33,647 bases of DNA, taken from Loigolactobacillus backii. Its GTDB lineage: Bacteria > Bacillota > Bacilli > Lactobacillales > Lactobacillaceae. Within the stretch, counting starts at the first letter, position 1. The number at the start of each line of letters is the position of its first letter. Location of the stretch: the NCBI RefSeq assembly GCF_003946275.1, contig NZ_RHNQ01000027.1:1-33647 (forward strand), written 5' to 3'. Below the pieces are notes generated by a model. It was not told where the DNA came from. It saw only the letters and a program-made list of their open reading frames with translations, and ran no database searches. Below, in pieces: positions 33,455 through 33,647 of the stretch. Position numbers and translations under genes: made by a program.

Positions 33455-33534
33455 TGGTGCAAGCTATAATCTGTTGGGGAAAATTATCTGCGAATATTAA
33501 AAGGCTCTCTGTCAAATCCTGTTGATAGCCAATT

Positions 33535-33576
33535 TTACAGTGTTAGAAGTTAGGCAACTTCTAATGCTGTTTTTTT
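33535..33576 (-). terminator. Hairpin at the transposase 3' end
   Basis: ACAG-TG-TTAGAAGTT and AACTTCTAA-TG-CTGT form a 13-bp stem with one two-base mismatch. T runs follow on the plus strand; the minus-strand side has AAAATTGG. The transposase stop codon is in the loop and stem. On the plus strand it could end transcription coming from the 149-residue gene. Confidence 0.6.
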
Positions 33577-33647
33577 ATTTGGTTTGGTGCGCATTTGTTG
33601 TAGTTTGATCCGTGAAACTAAATGGTGATAGTTGCGAAAACCAAAGG
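33550..33647 (-). CDS. Transposase, C-terminal fragment (ISL3-like)
   Basis: Only the last 31 residues are in the window (FGFRNYHHLVSRIKLQQMRT and on, ending EVA). The GFRN(Y/F)xxxxxRI pattern is typical of the C-terminus of ISL3-family (DDE) transposases as I know them. The catalytic residues lie outside the window, so integrity cannot be judged. Confidence 0.6.
   Translation of the reverse strand, partial: FGFRNYHHLVSRIKLQQMRTKPNKKTALEVA

Larger units (their letters stand above)
33503..33647 (-). mobile_element. End of an ISL3-like insertion sequence (partial)
   Basis: GGCTCTCTGTCAAATCCTGT followed by TGATAGCC resembles the terminal inverted repeat of ISL3-family elements. The transposase tail encoded just inside confirms the orientation. 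The element runs off the window. ISL3 elements duplicate 8 bp, so ATATTAAA (33495-33502) should also lie beyond the other end. Confidence 0.65.

Overview
The window comes from a low-GC Gram-positive bacterium, almost certainly a member of the Lactobacillaceae. The grounds are strong AGGAGG-type ribosome binding sites with many TTG and GTG starts, a KxYKxGKxW/LPxTG surface adhesin with MucBP- and MBG-like domains, a lactose/cellobiose-type PTS IIA protein, an Spx protein, a CtsR-type heat-shock operator, an OpuC osmolyte transporter, and the Bacillus-like order of purine genes with PurR boxes. The genus cannot be fixed from the sequence alone. No rRNA, tRNA or CRISPR array was seen.

Left part (1-12.9 kb), individually transcribed genes: ferrochelatase hemH converges on and overlaps a GNAT acetyltransferase. 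A dihydrolipoamide dehydrogenase carrying a lipoyl domain and a peripheral-subunit-binding-like domain is divergent from an Ohr peroxidase. A 1980-residue cell-wall adhesin on the minus strand contains 594-bp tandem repeats. Opposite it lies a lipoate-protein ligase, followed by a histidine phosphatase.

Middle (12.9-21.2 kb), stress and transport genes in unusually repeat-rich intergenic DNA: an orphan PTS IIA with a very large terminator hairpin, an Spx paralogue with CxxS in place of CxxC, an aldo/keto reductase, a CtsR-controlled Hsp20 and the opuCABCD operon. Two dispersed repeat families occupy the gaps. One is a ~215-bp element with terminal inverted repeats (three copies). The other is a composite repeat built from 'CCAAAACCGACTTTTG' and 'CTCTAGAACGTGCGCC' modules (six copies), sometimes joined to a terminator hairpin.

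Right part (21.2-32.5 kb): a contiguous purEKCSQLFMNHD operon, which needs purB from elsewhere to make IMP. It is preceded by a clear promoter and two inverted PurR boxes. purL carries a one-base frameshift at about 26,300, so as sequenced the pathway is broken or the read is wrong there.

Right end (32.5-33.6 kb): a well-supported orphan structured RNA of about 280 nt. It has its own promoter, a long-range closing stem, several internal hairpins and a terminator, and it directly precedes a gene for a 149-residue protein of unknown function. An ISL3-like insertion sequence then begins and runs off the window. The RNA plus small protein, and the inverted-repeat element family, are the best candidates for undescribed biology.
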